DNA from: Flavobacterium sp.
GTDB lineage: Bacteria > Bacteroidota > Bacteroidia > Flavobacteriales > Flavobacteriaceae
DNA: 64,000 nucleotides
Direction of reading: 5' to 3'
Assembly: GCA_018401995.1 (NCBI GenBank)
Contig: JAGYJR010000011.1
Location: forward strand, 1 to 64,000
In this document: in pieces, positions 1 through 7,557 of the stretch
Numbering within the stretch: position 1 is the first letter of the stretch
Layout: each line of letters begins with the position of its first letter
Position numbers and translations under genes: made by a program
Notes under the pieces: model-generated
Database searches by the model: none
What the model was told of the DNA's origin: nothing
The model's input: the letters and a program-made list of their open reading frames with translations, nothing else

Positions 1-38
1 TATTGCAAAATTAGTATATTTATGCAAAAATTATATAT

Positions 39-458
39 ATGGAAATTTTAGCATGTCCGAAGTGTCAAAGTGATACCATTGTTAAAAGTGGAATTATCAA
101 AGACAGGCAGCGTTATTTGTGTAAATCGTGTAATTATTACTTTACAGTCAACAAATTAGGGAAAAAGATTGATGATTACTATGTAACTAAGGCTTTGCAA
201 TTGTATTTAGAAGGATTGAGTTATAGAGAGATAGAACGAATTATTGGCGTTTCTCACGTTTCTATTAGTAATTGGGTAAAAGAGTTTAAGATTAAGAAAC
301 CGCCACATCCAAATTATCATCCCACCTATAAGATTTTTAAGCATGCTGAATTGGTTGAATTTCTGCAAAATAAAGACCAATTATCTGGGGCTGGTATGAT
401 TATAACCGAACTTGGAGATAAATTTATGCTAATAAAATGGGAGCGTTTTAAAGATTAA
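39..458 (+). CDS. InsA-like zinc-ribbon/HTH protein, possible domesticated regulator
   Basis: 139 residues. The N-terminus carries a C4 zinc ribbon (CPKC near residue 6 and CKSC near residue 28), followed by a helix-turn-helix of the kind seen in the InsA protein of IS1 (residues about 50-85, YREIERIIGVSHVSISNWV). The last 45 residues do not resemble a transposase catalytic domain. No DDE-type partner ORF, terminal inverted repeats or target duplication were seen next to it. It lies directly upstream of, and in the same direction as, a porin-symporter set whose promoter carries a motif shared with two acyl-CoA synthetase promoters. I infer a DNA-binding regulator derived from a transposon. 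A plain InsA remnant is the alternative. The start follows a TATATTTA box at 15-22. Confidence 0.75.
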   Translation: MEILACPKCQSDTIVKSGIIKDRQRYLCKSCNYYFTVNKLGKKIDDYYVTKALQLYLEGLSYREIERIIGVSHVSISNWVKEFKIKKPPHPNYHPTYKIFKHAELVEFLQNKDQLSGAGMIITELGDKFMLIKWERFKD

Positions 459-513
459 CTATACTTTTTAACAAAAATATATATCATACTTTTTTTCGTA
501 AACATAATTTTAG
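459..513 (+). promoter_or_regulatory. Shared acetate-island promoter motif, porin-symporter copy
   Basis: CTATACTTTTTAACAA (459-474) is followed by exactly 30 nt and then TAATTTTAG (505-513), a TAnnTTTA-type -7 box. The same arrangement precedes both acyl-CoA synthetases, where the motif is CTATAyCTATTTAGCAA. This copy is the most diverged and has one base fewer. No TTG element is present at -33, so an activator probably binds at about -43 to -60. Confidence 0.55.
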
Positions 514-555
514 AATTTGGCAGTGTTCAAACCAAGTATTAACTAAATTCTGATT

Positions 556-1929
556 ATGAAAAAAGTATTTATAATTTCTTATTTATTTGTCACTTGCTTA
601 GCATTTGCACAAGGTTCTCTAGATTATGGAGGCGGACTAAAATTTAAAGTAAATGATGACGGTTCCAAGTACATGCGTTTTATTGCATGGAATCAAATTT
701 GGCTTCGCTCTCAAGAATTGAATCCTGGTTCTATGATTGCAGATGAACCTAGTACTTCAAATACGGATATTGCTAATCGACGTTTACGTTTATTGGCGTA
801 TGCTCAAATTTCACCGCGCTATATGATTGTTACCCATATTGGTATTAATAATCAAACTTTCACTAATGGTGGCGCATCTGGCTCTGCCAATACAGGTGGT
901 TATGGAGCTGGAAAAAAACCAGGACTTTTCTTTCATGACGCTTGGAATGAATATGCATTGATATTGCCACAAGAAGGTAAAAAATTCAGCATGACCATTG
1001 GAGGTGGATTACATTACTACATGGGACTTTCCAGAATGACTATGGGTTCAACATTAAATTTTCTTACTATTGATGCACCAATATTTAACTGGCCATTGAT
1101 TGAGAATTCCGACCAGTTTGCGCGTCAAGTAGGAATTTTTGCAAAAGGTAAATATGATAAAATAGAATACCGATTCAGTATTAACAAACCTTATGCTACT
1201 AATTTGACTCCAACAGACGTAATTGATGCTTCTAATGCGATTGCCGTTGATAACAATGGAAATGCTAAATGGAGTAAAGCTGGTTATGTAGAATATCAAT
1301 TTTTTGATAGTGAATCCAATTTCCTTCCTTTTAAAGTGGGTTCTTATTTGGGAACCAAAAAAATGTTGAATGTAGGTGCTGGTTTTTATGTTGCTCCTGA
1401 ATCTACAAGATCATCAGTAAACGGTACTATCGAAAAACATGATACTAACTTATTTGCACTAGATGTTTTTGCTGATTTACCTGTTGGACAAAAAGAGAAA
1501 AAAATGGCTTTTACAGGATATTCTGTATTCTACAGCTATGATTTCGGACCCAATTATTTGAGAAATATTGGGATTATGAATACTTCTGTTGCTGATCCTA
1601 ACTTTGTTGGAAACAGACCTATAACTGGCGTTGGTAACTCACAACCTATGATTGGAACAGGAAATATTTGGTATACACAAGCTGGATTTTTACTACCAAA
1701 TGCAAAAGAAAAACCAAAAGTTCGTATTCAGCCATTCACCGCATTTGCACACAAAAACTTTGAAGCATTAGACAAATCTAGTAACCAATTTGACTTTGGT
1801 GCCAATTTCTTCTTAGACGGACATCATGCTAAAATTACAACACAATATTCGACTAGACCTGTGTATTTAGCACCCAATGAAACAACTTCTAAAGGGGAAT
1901 TAATTGTTCAACTTCAGATATATTTATAA
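556..1929 (+). CDS. Outer-membrane porin of the symporter operon
   Basis: 457 residues with an N-terminal signal peptide (MKKVFIISYLFVTCLAFA, cleavage near residue 19). The remainder is rich in alternating hydrophobic/polar strands and Gly/aromatic residues and ends in a hydrophobic strand (LIVQLQIYL), as expected for a beta-barrel porin. It is followed after 23 nt by the small and large subunits of a sodium:solute symporter, so it probably carries the same small organic acid across the outer membrane. The substrate cannot be read from the sequence; acetate or a related short-chain acid is inferred from the neighbouring acyl-CoA synthetases. It is the first gene of the operon behind the 459-513 promoter. 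Confidence 0.75.
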   Translation: MKKVFIISYLFVTCLAFAQGSLDYGGGLKFKVNDDGSKYMRFIAWNQIWLRSQELNPGSMIADEPSTSNTDIANRRLRLLAYAQISPRYMIVTHIGINNQTFTNGGASGSANTGGYGAGKKPGLFFHDAWNEYALILPQEGKKFSMTIGGGLHYYMGLSRMTMGSTLNFLTIDAPIFNWPLIENSDQFARQVGIFAKGKYDKIEYRFSINKPYATNLTPTDVIDASNAIAVDNNGNAKWSKAGYVEYQFFDSESNFLPFKVGSYLGTKKMLNVGAGFYVAPESTRSSVNGTIEKHDTNLFALDVFADLPVGQKEKKMAFTGYSVFYSYDFGPNYLRNIGIMNTSVADPNFVGNRPITGVGNSQPMIGTGNIWYTQAGFLLPNAKEKPKVRIQPFTAFAHKNFEALDKSSNQFDFGANFFLDGHHAKITTQYSTRPVYLAPNETTSKGELIVQLQIYL

Positions 1930-1952
1930 ACTAACCTTTAAACTATTTAATA

Positions 1953-2210
1953 ATGAGTAATCAAGAAAAAGCAACAGCCTATTGGAAGGAAAACTTACGT
2001 TACCTTTTAATCTTATTGAGCATTTGGTTTTTAAGTTCTTATGGAGCAGGAATCTTATTCGCGGAACAATTAAATGCAATCAAAATTGGTGGATTTCCAC
2101 TAGGGTTTTGGTTTGCCCAACAAGGATCTATTTACGTTTTTGTCATCTTAATTTTTGTCTATGTTCGTTTGATGAACAAATTGGATAAAAAATATGGTTA
2201 TGACGAATAA
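1953..2210 (+). CDS. DUF4212 small subunit of sodium:solute symporter
   Basis: 85 residues with two predicted membrane helices (about residues 14-34 and 52-72) and the family-typical pattern of an N-terminal YWKENLRYL, a central GFPLGFWFAQQGS and a charged C-terminus. DUF4212 proteins are found paired with large SSS-family symporters and are regarded as their accessory subunit. Here the large subunit begins 29 nt downstream, and a porin lies 23 nt upstream. Start and length fit the family well. Confidence 0.88.
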   Translation: MSNQEKATAYWKENLRYLLILLSIWFLSSYGAGILFAEQLNAIKIGGFPLGFWFAQQGSIYVFVILIFVYVRLMNKLDKKYGYDE

Positions 2211-2239
2211 TTACTAACACTAATAAAAATTTAAAAATC

Positions 2240-3952
2240 ATGGATGTACAAATTTGGACGTATATAATTGTTGGAATAACTTTCGCTCTTTACATAGGAA
2301 TTGCTATTTGGTCAAGAGCGGGATCAACAAAAGAATTTTATGTAGCTGGTGGTGGAGTTTCTCCATTAGCAAACGGTATGGCAACTGCTGCCGATTGGAT
2401 GTCAGCCGCATCTTTTATTTCAATGGCTGGTATTATTTCCTTTATGGGATTTGATGGTGGTGTTTATTTAATGGGTTGGACTGGCGGTTATGTGCTTCTA
2501 GCCTTATTATTAGCTCCGTATTTAAGAAAATTTGGAAAATTTACCGTGCCTGATTTCATTGGAGATAGATATTATTCAAAAACAGCTCGTTCTGTAGCCG
2601 TTTTCTGTGCCTTAATTGTTTCTTTTACTTATGTAGCTGGACAAATGCGTGGAGTAGGTGTAGTTTTTTCTAGGTTTTTAGAAGTAGACATTAATACTGG
2701 TGTTGTTATTGGAATGGTAATCGTATTATTCTACGCTGTTTTGGGTGGAATGAAAGGAATCACGTATACACAAGTAGCACAATACTGTGTTTTGATTTTT
2801 GCTTTCATGGTACCTGCTATTTTTATCTCTATCCAAATGACAGGAAATCCAATTCCACAATTAGGAATGGGTGGTACTTTAGCTGATGGTTCAGGAACGT
2901 ATCTTTTAGATAAATTAAACGGACTTCAAACGGAATTAGGTTTCAACGAATATACAAGTGGTTCAAAATCCATGATTGATGTATTTGCAATTACATTAGC
3001 CTTAATGGTTGGTACTGCAGGATTACCTCACGTTATTGTTCGTTTCTTTACCGTTAAAAAAGTGAAAGATGCCAGAAAATCTGCGGGTTATGCTTTACTT
3101 TTAATTGCAATTTTGTACACAACTGCTCCAGCTGTAGCCGTTTTTGCTAAAACCAACTTAATTGAAACGGTAAGCGAAAAAGAACATAAAGAAATGCCAG
3201 AATGGTTTTCTAAATGGGAGCAAACAGGTTTATTGAAATTTGAAGATAAAAATGCAGATGGAAAAATCCAATATGTTGCAGATAAAGAAGTAAATGAATT
3301 AACTATTGACAATGATATTATGGTATTAGCAAACCCTGAAATTGCTAAATTACCAAATTGGGTTGTTGCCTTATTAGCAGCTGGAGCATTAGCAGCAGCA
3401 TTGTCTACAGCAGCAGGTTTATTATTAGTTATTTCTTCATCTGTTTCTCACGATTTAATCAAGAAAATGATTAAACCAGATATTTCTGAAAAAGGCGAAC
3501 TTTGGGCAGCTAGAGGTGCAGCCGCAGTAGCAGTTGTAATTGCTGGTTATTTTGGAATTAATCCTCCAGGATTTGTTGCGGCAGTTGTAGCATTAGCCTT
3601 TGGTTTAGCAGCAGCTTCGTTCTTCCCAGCTATTATCCTTGGAATATTTTATAAGAAAATGAACAAAGAAGGTGCTGTTGCCGGAATGGTTGTAGGTATG
3701 GCATTAATGATTTTCTATATGTTGAAATTCAAATTCGGAATTTTTGACGGAGGAAAAGAAGTTGTAGATAGCTTAAAATCTGATTGGTGGTTTGGAATTT
3801 CACCTGAAGGTTTTGGTACAATTGCTATGATTGTCAACTTTATTGTGGCTTTAGTAGTAAATAGATTTACGCCAGAACCACCACAAGATGTTCAAGAAAT
3901 AGTTGAAAATATCAGAATTCCTTCAGGAGCTGGTGAAGCAACTGGACATTAA
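2240..3952 (+). CDS. Sodium:solute symporter (SSS family, ActP-like)
   Basis: 570 residues with about 13 predicted membrane helices and SSS-family signatures, including the AADWMSAASFISMAG segment near residue 50 and an Ala-rich helix around residues 380-400 (AALSTAAGLLLVISS). A hydrophilic insert lies near residues 310-360. It is the large subunit paired with the DUF4212 protein upstream, a type found in many bacteria beside acs and DUF294/exonuclease genes, all of which occur here. Acetate or a related monocarboxylate is the likely substrate by context. Transcription ends at a strong hairpin just downstream. Confidence 0.88.
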   Translation: MDVQIWTYIIVGITFALYIGIAIWSRAGSTKEFYVAGGGVSPLANGMATAADWMSAASFISMAGIISFMGFDGGVYLMGWTGGYVLLALLLAPYLRKFGKFTVPDFIGDRYYSKTARSVAVFCALIVSFTYVAGQMRGVGVVFSRFLEVDINTGVVIGMVIVLFYAVLGGMKGITYTQVAQYCVLIFAFMVPAIFISIQMTGNPIPQLGMGGTLADGSGTYLLDKLNGLQTELGFNEYTSGSKSMIDVFAITLALMVGTAGLPHVIVRFFTVKKVKDARKSAGYALLLIAILYTTAPAVAVFAKTNLIETVSEKEHKEMPEWFSKWEQTGLLKFEDKNADGKIQYVADKEVNELTIDNDIMVLANPEIAKLPNWVVALLAAGALAAALSTAAGLLLVISSSVSHDLIKKMIKPDISEKGELWAARGAAAVAVVIAGYFGINPPGFVAAVVALAFGLAAASFFPAIILGIFYKKMNKEGAVAGMVVGMALMIFYMLKFKFGIFDGGKEVVDSLKSDWWFGISPEGFGTIAMIVNFIVALVVNRFTPEPPQDVQEIVENIRIPSGAGEATGH

Positions 3953-3974
3953 TAAATTAGTTTAATTGGTTGTA

Positions 3975-4012
3975 AAATAATCTCTGTATTTTTATGCAGG
4001 GATTATTTTTAT
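3975..4012 (+). terminator. Rho-independent terminator of the symporter operon
   Basis: AATAATCTCTGTA and TATGCAGGGATTATT form a stem of about 13 bp (with wobbles and one bulge) around a short T loop, followed by a T-run. It sits 23 nt after the symporter stop and separates this operon from the sensor-kinase unit. Confidence 0.75.
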
Positions 4013-4052
4013 TTACAGATAAATTGTATTTTTAAAAATTCAAACCAAGAAA

Positions 4053-4247
4053 ATGAAGAAAAGACATCAACAAAAATTAATTGTTTTGACTTTTGTGCTC
4101 TTACTAGCGCTGAACTTACCAATATTATTACTTTTTGATTCGATTCAAGAAGTCTTCGGTTTGCCTGCTATCTACATTTATATTTTTTCCATTTGGTCAA
4201 TTTCTATTTTTACATCATTGTTAATCGTAAGTCGTTATTATGAATAG
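4053..4247 (+). CDS. Small two-helix membrane protein upstream of sensor kinase
   Basis: 64 residues with a basic N-terminus (MKKRHQQK) followed by two predicted membrane helices (about residues 9-29 and 38-59). Its last 8 nt overlap the start codon of the CrbS-like kinase (ATGAATAG), which indicates translational coupling. I do not recognise a named family. The tight coupling suggests an accessory or stabilising role for the membrane-bound kinase. Confidence 0.72.
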   Translation: MKKRHQQKLIVLTFVLLLALNLPILLLFDSIQEVFGLPAIYIYIFSIWSISIFTSLLIVSRYYE

Positions 4248-6933
4248 TTTTGCGTTAATCTTGATATTATTGGTTTACCTAGGAATTCTTTTTCTCATTG
4301 CGCATTGGGCGGAAAAAAAAGACAATATCAAATGGACAAATAATTCGTATGTCTACACCTTTTCATTAGCAGTTTATTGCACCGCTTGGACGTATTATGG
4401 AAGTATTGGAGTAGCAGCTAATTCGGGATTAGACTATTTGCCAATTTACATTGGTCCGATTATAATTATTCCGGCGTGGATTATCATCATGCGAAAAATC
4501 ATCCGAATTTCCAGAGTAAATAACGTTTCAAGTATTGCCGATTTTATCTCGCTTCGCTACGGAAATAGTAGATTTTTAGGAGCAATTGTCACAGTAGTTT
4601 GTTTGACTGCCATTTTACCTTACATTGCCTTACAAATGAAAGCCATTTCAGAAACCTTTCATATTGTAACCAAAACACAAGCTAATTCTTTAATACTTTT
4701 TGATACCACAACTTATGTAGCCATTGCTTTGGCGCTTTTTGCATCCTATTACGGAACAAGATATGTTGACGCTTCCGAAAAAAGAAAAGGTGTAATCACA
4801 GCGGTTGCTTTGGAAAGTATTTTGAAATTATTTTTCTTTCTTTTGGTTGGAATTTACGTTACATTTTTCGTTTTTGACGGATTTGAAGACATTTACAACC
4901 AAGCAGTTACTTTAGAAAATTTCAAAGAAAAAAATACCATTGGCGGACTAGAACAAGCTATCAATTGGTTCTTTTTGTGTGTGATTGCTATGTTTGCCAT
5001 TTTTCTTTTACCACGCCAATTTCATGTTTCCATCGTAGAAAATAACCGCGAACGTCATTTAAAAACAGCTATTTGGTTGTTTCCTTTGTATCTGTTATTG
5101 TTCAATTTGTTTGTTTTTCCAATTGCTTGGGGTGGCAATGTTTTATTCCAAGGCGAAAATGTGAACGCTGATACGTATTCGTTATTGATTCCTCAGTTTT
5201 TTGAGAATACCACCATGACGGTTTTAGTCTTTTTAGGCGGATTTTCAGCAGCCATTTCCATGATTGTAATTTCAAGTATTGGATTGTCTACGATGTTGAG
5301 TAACAACTTATTAATTCCGTATACTTTTCTTGGAAAATTAATTAGTGAAAATCAGGTTTCCAACAACAAAACCATTGTAAACATAAGAAAAATTGGTATT
5401 TTTTCACTGATTATTATTGCTTATTTAATTTATCGCTTTTTTGCATTAGACTACAGTTTGGTTTCTATCGGATTGATTTCTTTTGTAATTATTGCCCAAT
5501 TAGCGCCATCGTTTTTTGGTTCGTTATTTTGGCGAAGAGGCTCGCGTTTAGGCGCCATTTGGGGAATTATTATTGGATTTTCTATTTGTTTGTTTTCCTT
5601 GTTAATTCCTTATGCCATTGGAATTACTTCAACATCAAGTAGTTTTATTACCAATGGTTTATTCGAAATAGAATTATTAAAACCTTTTTCTCTTTTTGGA
5701 TTGGATTATTTAGCGCCTGTTCAACATGCCTTTTTCTGGAGTATGTTAGGAAATACCTTGACTTATTTTGCTGTTTCTGTGAGTTTTAAGGGTAATTACA
5801 GAGAAAGGAATTATGCCGAAATGTATGTTGATATTGACAAATACAGCAACAATCATGAAAACGCATTCGTTTGGAAAGGAACCGCTTACACTAGTGATAT
5901 TGAAAAAGTTTTAATTAAATTTTTAGGCGAAGAACGCACCAAACGCGCTATGAATATCTTCAATGTGAAATATAATGTAGCCAAAGATCAAGAGTTAGCC
6001 GATGCTCGATTAGTGAAATTTGCCGAAAATTTATTGACGGGTCATATTGGAACGGCTTCCGCCAGAATTCTGATTTCGAGTGTGGTAAAAGAAGAAAAAA
6101 TTACGTTACCTGAAGTGTTGAAAATTTTGGAAGAATCTAAAGAAAACATCACCATTAATAAAAAATTGACGGAAACTTCAAACCAACTCCAAAAAATCAC
6201 TTCCGAATTGCAAAAAGCCAATGAAACGTTGGTACGAAAAGATGTCCAAAAAGACGAATTTTTAGATACGGTAACGCACGAACTTCGAACGCCTATTACC
6301 GCTATTCGTGCTGCGAGTGAAATTTTACACGATGATGACGAAATTCCAGAAGAGTTACGCAAACAGTTTTTGCAAAATATCATTTCAGAATCAGATAGAT
6401 TGAACCGTTTGATTGATAAAATTTTGGATTTAGAAAAATTCGAAACTGGTAAACAAACGCTTTATCCAAGTCAAAACAATTTAATTGCAACTATAGAAAA
6501 TTCAATCGAACCACTGCAACAGTTGATTAAAAACCGAAACATCAGCGTTTATGTAGAAAGTAAAGACACCGTTTTGGCTTATTATGACAATGATAGAATT
6601 GTTCAAGTGGTTACCAATTTACTTTCCAATGCCATTAAATTTTGTCCCGAAACCGATGGTTTAATCACGATTCAAGTAAAAAAGAAAGATGATTTTATAG
6701 AAACTTCGGTTCAAGACAACGGAAAAGGTATCAATCCTAACGATTTTGACGTTATATTTGACAAATTTTATCAAGCGTCCAATCAGAATTTCAAAAAACC
6801 AGTTGGTAGCGGATTAGGATTGGCCATTTGCAAACAAATTATAGAACATCACAAAGGTAAAATTTGGGTAGAACCAAGTGTAAAAGGCGCTTGCATAGTT
6901 TTCACTTTACCGATAAAAAATATTGAAAATTAA
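4240..6933 (+). CDS. CrbS/CbrA-type hybrid: SSS transporter domain + histidine kinase
   Basis: 897 residues. Residues 1 to about 540 are a 13-helix sodium:solute symporter domain. Residues about 545-640 match the position of the STAC linker domain of CrbS/CbrA proteins. A coiled coil follows, then HisKA with the phospho-acceptor His680 in HELRTP, then an HATPase domain with an N-box (SNAIKF near 797) and the glycine boxes DNGKG and GSGLGLAIC. No receiver domain is attached. In Vibrio and Pseudomonas, kinases of this type (CrbS, CbrA) control acs and carbon use. Position next to the symporter and two acyl-CoA synthetases fits the same role here. A receiver protein follows 7 nt after the stop. 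Confidence 0.9.
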   Translation: MNSFALILILLVYLGILFLIAHWAEKKDNIKWTNNSYVYTFSLAVYCTAWTYYGSIGVAANSGLDYLPIYIGPIIIIPAWIIIMRKIIRISRVNNVSSIADFISLRYGNSRFLGAIVTVVCLTAILPYIALQMKAISETFHIVTKTQANSLILFDTTTYVAIALALFASYYGTRYVDASEKRKGVITAVALESILKLFFFLLVGIYVTFFVFDGFEDIYNQAVTLENFKEKNTIGGLEQAINWFFLCVIAMFAIFLLPRQFHVSIVENNRERHLKTAIWLFPLYLLLFNLFVFPIAWGGNVLFQGENVNADTYSLLIPQFFENTTMTVLVFLGGFSAAISMIVISSIGLSTMLSNNLLIPYTFLGKLISENQVSNNKTIVNIRKIGIFSLIIIAYLIYRFFALDYSLVSIGLISFVIIAQLAPSFFGSLFWRRGSRLGAIWGIIIGFSICLFSLLIPYAIGITSTSSSFITNGLFEIELLKPFSLFGLDYLAPVQHAFFWSMLGNTLTYFAVSVSFKGNYRERNYAEMYVDIDKYSNNHENAFVWKGTAYTSDIEKVLIKFLGEERTKRAMNIFNVKYNVAKDQELADARLVKFAENLLTGHIGTASARILISSVVKEEKITLPEVLKILEESKENITINKKLTETSNQLQKITSELQKANETLVRKDVQKDEFLDTVTHELRTPITAIRAASEILHDDDEIPEELRKQFLQNIISESDRLNRLIDKILDLEKFETGKQTLYPSQNNLIATIENSIEPLQQLIKNRNISVYVESKDTVLAYYDNDRIVQVVTNLLSNAIKFCPETDGLITIQVKKKDDFIETSVQDNGKGINPNDFDVIFDKFYQASNQNFKKPVGSGLGLAICKQIIEHHKGKIWVEPSVKGACIVFTLPIKNIEN

Positions 6934-6940
6934 GAGAAAA

Positions 6941-7303
6941 ATGAAAAAGATTTTAATAGTAGACGACGAACCAAATATCGTAATGACACTTGAATACACG
7001 TTCAAGAAAAGTAATTACGAAGTTTTCATAGCCCGCGACGGACAAGAAGCTTTAGATATTTTAAAAACCAATTTTCCAGATGTCATCATTTTAGATATTA
7101 TGATGCCAATGGTTGACGGTTTTGCCACTTTAGAACAAATTAGGAAAGACGACAATTTGCAACATACCAAAGTCATGTTTTTATCCGCAAAAAATAAGGA
7201 AAGTGACATTGAAAAAGGACTTGCTCTTGGTGCCGATGCTTACATGACAAAGCCGTTTTCAATTAAAAAAGTGGTGGAAAAAGTGGAGGAGTTGTTGGGG
7301 TAA
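6941..7303 (+). CDS. Receiver-only response regulator
   Basis: 120 residues forming one CheY-like receiver domain with no output domain: acidic pair DDE at 8-10, phospho-acceptor Asp52 (LDIMMP), Ser near 83 and Lys near 105 (TKPFS). I chose ATG at 6941 over an upstream in-frame TTG at 6923, because the TTG lies inside the kinase gene and the ATG gives the standard receiver N-terminus (MKKILIVDDEP). It lies 7 nt after the CrbS-like kinase and is surely its partner. CrbR, the Vibrio partner, has a LuxR-type DNA-binding domain. This protein lacks one, so another protein must connect it to transcription. Confidence 0.92.
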   Translation: MKKILIVDDEPNIVMTLEYTFKKSNYEVFIARDGQEALDILKTNFPDVIILDIMMPMVDGFATLEQIRKDDNLQHTKVMFLSAKNKESDIEKGLALGADAYMTKPFSIKKVVEKVEELLG

Positions 7304-7309
7304 AATTTT

Positions 7310-7410
7310 GGCGTTACCACAAGGGTCGGGCTTTACGCACTCGCTTTAATTAAAATCCTTAGGTATTTTAATTAAGAGCTCAAACAATTGCTTCAATCCC
7401 TAACGCAAAC
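7310..7410. repeat. Structured intergenic repeat element
   Basis: GGCGTTACCACAAGGGTCGGG at the left end (7310 onward) and CTTCAATCCCTAACGC at the right end, with outer arms GCGTTA (7311-7316) and TAACGC (7401-7406) in inverted orientation. An inner inverted repeat, CTTTAATTAAAAT / ATTTTAATTAAGAG, occupies 7344-7378. The end sequences resemble a dispersed intergenic repeat I recall from Flavobacteria. Only one copy is in this window, so dispersal cannot be shown here. It sits just after the receiver gene stop. Confidence 0.5.
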
Positions 7411-7466
7411 CTTAATTCAATTAGAAAATCTGTTTCGTCTCATTTCTAATTTCTATCCTCTTTTAC

Positions 7467-7522
7467 CTATACCTATTTAGCAAAATTAATTCATTTAGCA
7501 TGATTTTATTTTCTACATTTAC
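7467..7522 (+). promoter_or_regulatory. Shared acetate-island promoter motif, first acyl-CoA synthetase
   Basis: CTATACCTATTTAGCAA (7467-7483), 30 nt, then TACATTTAC (7514-7522). The 17-mer differs by one base from the copy before acs, and the spacing is identical. A partial second copy, TCATTTAGCAT, follows at about 7491-7501. No -33 TTG is present. Confidence 0.65.
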
Positions 7523-7557
7523 TAAAGAAAATAAATCACATAAATGAAATAATACAA

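Noticed and set aside
1..458. Complete IS1-type insertion sequence
   Set aside because: Only an InsA-like ORF is present. There is no InsB/DDE ORF, no inverted ends and no target duplication, and its C-terminus differs from InsA.
6042..6383. 113-codon minus-strand frame inside the sensor kinase
   Set aside because: Shadow of the HisKA/coiled-coil region; no family features.
6923..6940. Upstream TTG start for the receiver gene
   Set aside because: It lies inside the kinase gene and adds a non-family basic extension; ATG 6941 gives the standard receiver start.
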